Source of the DNA: Oscillospiraceae bacterium
GTDB lineage: Bacteria; Bacillota; Clostridia; Oscillospirales; Ruminococcaceae
Assembly: GCA_017472735.1 (NCBI GenBank)
Contig: JAFUOD010000007.1
Location: 367,565 to 431,564 of the forward strand
Reading direction: 5' to 3'
Length of the DNA stretch: 64,000 bases
Shown: positions 61,307-64,000 of the stretch, piece after piece
Layout of the letters: every line of letters starts with the position of its first letter
Position numbering within the stretch: the stretch's first letter is position 1
The notes under the pieces: model-generated
Told to the model about the DNA's origin: nothing
Database searches by the model: none
What the model saw: only the letters and a program-made list of their open reading frames with translations
Translations under genes and position numbers: made by a program

Positions 61307-62344
61307 TTATAAAGTCGTTTGACCGTCTTTTAAAATTCCCAAATGCTTATATGCCAAATCGGTAGCGCATCTTCCACGAGGAGTGCGGGAGATGAAACCA
61401 AGCTGCATTAAGTATGGCTCGCAGACGTCCTCGAGCGTTACAGCCTCTTCACCAATGGCAGAGGCTAAGGTTTCGAGACCGACGGGGCCGCCGTTATAAC
61501 CCGTTATTATCATATTAAGCATGCGCTTATCGAGTGAATCAAGCCCCAAGGGGTCAACTTCCATTCTGTCAAGAGCGATTTTTGCGATCTCTTTTGTAAT
61601 TCTTCCGTCACCCATAACGTCGGCATAGTCACGAACTCGTTTTAAGAAACGGTTTGCGATTCTGGGTGTGCCGCGTGAACGTGAGGCAAGCTCGTAAGCG
61701 CCGTCTTTATCAATTGCAACGCCTAAGATAACAGCCGAGCGCATGATGATCTCAGCCAGATCCTCTTTGGAATAAAGCTCTAAACGCTGAATAACACCGA
61801 AACGGTCGCGCAAGGGGGTGGTTAATTGACCTGCGCGTGTGGTGGCGCCGATAAGGGTAAACTTTGGCAAGTCGATTCTGATTGAGCGAGCAGCAGGGCC
61901 TTTGCCGATGATGATATCTATAGCAAAATCTTCGAGTGCGGGGTAAAGAACTTCTTCTATCGCACGGGAAAGACGGTGAATTTCATCGATGAAAAGAACG
62001 TCACCCTCTTGCAGGTTGGTTAAAAGAGCTGCAAGGTCGCCGGGCTTTTCGATTGCAGGGCCTGAAGTTATGCGAATGTTAACACCCATTTCGTGAGCAA
62101 TGATTGCAGAGAGCGTTGTTTTGCCAAGACCGGGAGGGCCGTAAAGCAAAACGTGGTCTAAAGCCTCACTGCGTTTTTTAGCGGCTTCAATGTAAATCGA
62201 AAGGTTTTCTTTAACCTTATCCTGTCCGATATATTCGCTTAAAGACTTGGGGCGAAGCGAAAGGTCAGTTTCCTCACGCTCGTTAGTTATCAAGTTGGGA
62301 GCAACAATGCGGTTTTCAAAATCGAATTCGCCTGTTTCAATCAT
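61307..62344 (-). CDS. ruvB: Holliday junction branch migration helicase RuvB
   Basis: Hexameric AAA+ motor that drives branch migration with RuvA. The 345-aa protein has [12 protein letters not shown], Walker [14 protein letters not shown], Walker [11 protein letters not shown], the sensor block [18 protein letters not shown] and a C-terminal winged helix with RTPRGR. It follows ruvA by 24 bases. Confidence 0.98.
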   Translation of the reverse strand: MIETGEFDFENRIVAPNLITNEREETDLSLRPKSLSEYIGQDKVKENLSIYIEAAKKRSEALDHVLLYGPPGLGKTTLSAIIAHEMGVNIRITSGPAIEKPGDLAALLTNLQEGDVLFIDEIHRLSRAIEEVLYPALEDFAIDIIIGKGPAARSIRIDLPKFTLIGATTRAGQLTTPLRDRFGVIQRLELYSKEDLAEIIMRSAVILGVAIDKDGAYELASRSRGTPRIANRFLKRVRDYADVMGDGRITKEIAKIALDRMEVDPLGLDSLDKRMLNMIITGYNGGPVGLETLASAIGEEAVTLEDVCEPYLMQLGFISRTPRGRCATDLAYKHLGILKDGQTTL

Positions 62345-62368
62345 ATGCTTTCTCCTTTCCTGTTATCT

Positions 62369-62977
62369 TTAAAACTTGCCAGAAGCTAAAAGCTTTAACG
62401 CTTGTTTAATAAGCTCATCTGCCGCTAAGCTTGGGTCGAGGCGTGAGACAGCCTGTGCTGCCTCGGACTGAGAGTAGCCAAGAACGACCAAAGCGGCAAC
62501 AGCTTCGTTTGCCGGGGTGTTTGCCTTGGTTGCAGGTGCAAAGTCCCCTCCTGCGGCGGAGCCCATGAGAGAAGGCTCTTTAGCGATCTTATCTTTAAGC
62601 TCCATAACAATGCGCTGAGCGATCTTGTTGCCTACGCCTTTGATTCGGGTGAACGCTTTGGTATCCTCGGCGGCAATGGCAAGAGCCGCTTGGTCGGGTG
62701 TTAGGGTTGAGAGAATTGCAAGTGCATATTTTGAACCTACGCCACTGACAGAAGTAAGCAATCTGAAACAGTCAAGCTCTTCGAGTGTGGCAAAGCCGAA
62801 GAGGTCGATAGCATCCTCACGAACTGCTAAGTGGGTGTAAAGGGTGGTACGGTCAAGATTTTGTATCTGTTCGAGAGTGCAAAGAGTTGTGCGGCAAGCA
62901 TATCCGACACCAGCACATTCAATGACGCAAAGGTCGGGCTCGGTATGTATGATATTTCCTGTAAGGCTGTAGATCAT
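62369..62977 (-). CDS. ruvA: Holliday junction branch migration protein RuvA
   Basis: Binds four-way junctions and loads RuvB. The 202-aa protein has an OB-fold N-terminus, the helix-hairpin-helix motifs (SGVGSKYALAILS and KGVGNKIAQRIVMELKDK), and a C-terminal RuvB-binding domain (AVAALVVLGYSQSEA). It sits between ruvC and ruvB. Confidence 0.97.
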   Translation of the reverse strand: MIYSLTGNIIHTEPDLCVIECAGVGYACRTTLCTLEQIQNLDRTTLYTHLAVREDAIDLFGFATLEELDCFRLLTSVSGVGSKYALAILSTLTPDQAALAIAAEDTKAFTRIKGVGNKIAQRIVMELKDKIAKEPSLMGSAAGGDFAPATKANTPANEAVAALVVLGYSQSEAAQAVSRLDPSLAADELIKQALKLLASGKF

Positions 62978-62988
62978 GGTTAAACCTC

Positions 62989-63489
62989 CTATTTATTCAA
63001 ATATGCGGAGTAAGCGACAGAGCTTGAATAGTGCCCGTGAGTGATTGCAAGTGCTAAAGCATCGGCAGTATCGTCGGGCTTTGGGACCTCTTTTAAATGA
63101 AGGATCGAGCGAGTCATTTCCTGCACCTGATGTTTTTCTGCCCTGCCGTAACCTGCAATTGAGTTTTTGACCTGCAAGGGGGTGTATTCATTTATTGAGA
63201 TTGCACGCCGGGCGGCAGAAAGCAGGATTACTCCTCTTGCCTGTGCAACGTCGATAGCGGTGGTGTGATTGGTGTTGAAATAAAGCTTTTCTATCGACAA
63301 GGCCTCGGGCTTGTAAAGCTCTAATATCTCGGTCATGTCGTTATAAATCGTGTTGAGGCGAGCATCAAACGGCATGCCTGCGGGGGTGGTTATTGCGCCG
63401 AAGTTGACAACAGAAAAGTTTCTGCCGTCGAAATCTAAAACGCCGAAGCCGACAATTGCATAGCCGGGGTCGATGCCGATTATCCTCAC
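62989..63489 (-). CDS. ruvC: Crossover junction endodeoxyribonuclease RuvC
   Basis: Resolves Holliday junctions by symmetric nicking. The 166-aa protein has RIIGIDPGYAIVGFGV with the first catalytic Asp, the SIEKLYFNTN Glu, and the C-terminal PDDTADALALAITHGH with the last acidic residues. It starts with GTG 63487-63489 behind GGAGG. First visible gene of ruvC-ruvA-ruvB-glmM and the genes beyond. Confidence 0.97.
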   Translation of the reverse strand: MRIIGIDPGYAIVGFGVLDFDGRNFSVVNFGAITTPAGMPFDARLNTIYNDMTEILELYKPEALSIEKLYFNTNHTTAIDVAQARGVILLSAARRAISINEYTPLQVKNSIAGYGRAEKHQVQEMTRSILHLKEVPKPDDTADALALAITHGHYSSSVAYSAYLNK

Positions 63490-63578
63490 AAAACCGCCTC
63501 CTTAAAAGTGAACATAAATAATCAGTTTATTATATCATAAAAAAGAGGAATAATCAAGCAAAACCATAGCATTTAACG

Positions 63579-63609
63579 CAAAAATCCGCCCCTCTTTTGA
63601 AGGGCGGAT
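63579..63609 (-). terminator. Terminator for a minus-strand transcript entering from the right
   Basis: Stem ATCCGCCC / GGGCGGAT (63584-63591, 63602-63609) followed on the minus strand by TTTTT. It would end transcription arriving from beyond 64000 before the ruvC promoter region. Confidence 0.65.
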
Positions 63610-64000
63610 AATTTGGTTATTGTTTCAGGGCGAAGTAGCATATCAAAATATTCGGGCAAAAAGGCAAAGTCACGTATCATTTGCCAAAAGTCCGAAAAAT
63701 CGCTATTTTTCGGAGTTATGCCCTGAAATGCCTTATCTCACGATACTTTTGCAAGGTTTTGAGCGTAAAAAAAGACCCTGCAAAATTTCTTTTGCAAGGT
63801 CAATTTTATATTTTGTTGTGTCCCTGTTTTTATATCAGGGAGTGTCCCAAATCAGTTATTGTTACGGGGCAACCCCTTTTATAATTTTAGGGGCAATTCT
63901 GATTATAAAACTACTATTTCATAATTCGCTTAAAAAATGATTATAAAATTCGTGTTTTATAAGCTTTTTCAAGGGTTTTCAGTGTAAAAAAAGACCTCAT
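63610..64000. other. Right-edge region: hairpins and short direct repeats, no supported gene
   Basis: Holds a perfect 10-bp hairpin TCCGAAAAAT-CGCT-ATTTTTCGGA (63691-63714) and GACCCTGCAAAA/TTTTGCAAGGTC (63774-63801). Two similar 26-28-bp direct repeats end in GTAAAAAAAGACC (63752-63777 and 63970-63997). A TTG-initiated reading at 63620-63940 runs through these hairpins and has no ribosome site, so it is not called. Confidence 0.5.

Noticed and set aside
63620-63940. 106-codon plus-strand frame at the right edge
   Set aside because: TTG start without a ribosome site, passes through two perfect hairpins and direct repeats, and shows no recognisable domain.

Overview
The window looks like a chromosomal segment of an uncultured gut-type Clostridia, probably Oscillospiraceae/Ruminococcaceae. 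The reasons are a Prp-processed L27 with the Firmicutes N-terminal extension, an ECF vitamin transporter module, Mini-RNase III, DUF4364, a ClpE-type ATPase, consensus TTGACA/TATAAT promoters, strong AGGAGG ribosome sites, and lipobox-anchored or wall-anchored plant-glycan proteins. No tRNA, rRNA, CRISPR array, insertion sequence or prophage was found. Most genes are on the minus strand.

Layout. 1-4073 (minus): queA, a small membrane protein, tgt, mntP and a cut HAD phosphatase. 4137-7127 (plus): the lysine/diaminopimelate operon asd-dapA-dapB. 7194-10676 (minus): four tandem secreted proteins, each with its own consensus promoter, an inverted repeat at the predicted +1, and its own terminator. 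10894-13359: two GH10 xylanase lipoproteins. 13491-21576: DUF3810 and CDF transporter genes, YwaF, YfbR, DUF4364, an EPSP-synthase-like protein that has lost active-site residues, and PcrA. 21757-23016 (plus): an AI-2E-family permease. 23150-28601: a GH43 lipoprotein, then gpmI, tpiA and pgk. 29054-34973: trmL, pyridoxamine kinase, a tiny membrane protein, a triple 69-bp repeat, DUF624 and SpoIIM-like membrane proteins, folT behind a tetrahydrofolate riboswitch, and pfkA. 35124-43036: a PASTA-like pseudokinase, cardiolipin synthase, an RluA-type synthase, prmA, and a zinc/cadmium ATPase with its ArsR repressor. 43287-47490: a GH2 glycosidase, an ECF S component and a VanY-type peptidase. 47544-63489 (minus): a housekeeping tract (yebC, mrnC, obgE, rpmA, prp, rplU; clpE, cvpA, DUF5711, truA, ecfT, ecfA2, ecfA1; a methyltransferase, glmM, ruvB, ruvA, ruvC). 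The last 500 bases hold hairpins and short repeats but no gene I trust.

How the genes fit together. FolT (33014-33802) and the S component at 45605-46270 have no energizing module beside them and could use the EcfA1/A2/T module at 56466-59004. The GH10 pair, GH43 and GH2 enzymes suggest growth on hemicellulose, and the neighbouring Trp-rich wall proteins may bind that substrate. The most distinctive structural signal is a dispersed set of GC-rich, multi-arm palindromic elements in intergenic gaps, often touching the 3' ends of genes. Other unusual points are the shared +1 architecture of the four surface-protein genes, the degenerate AroA, the pseudokinase, and the triple 69-bp hairpin repeat.
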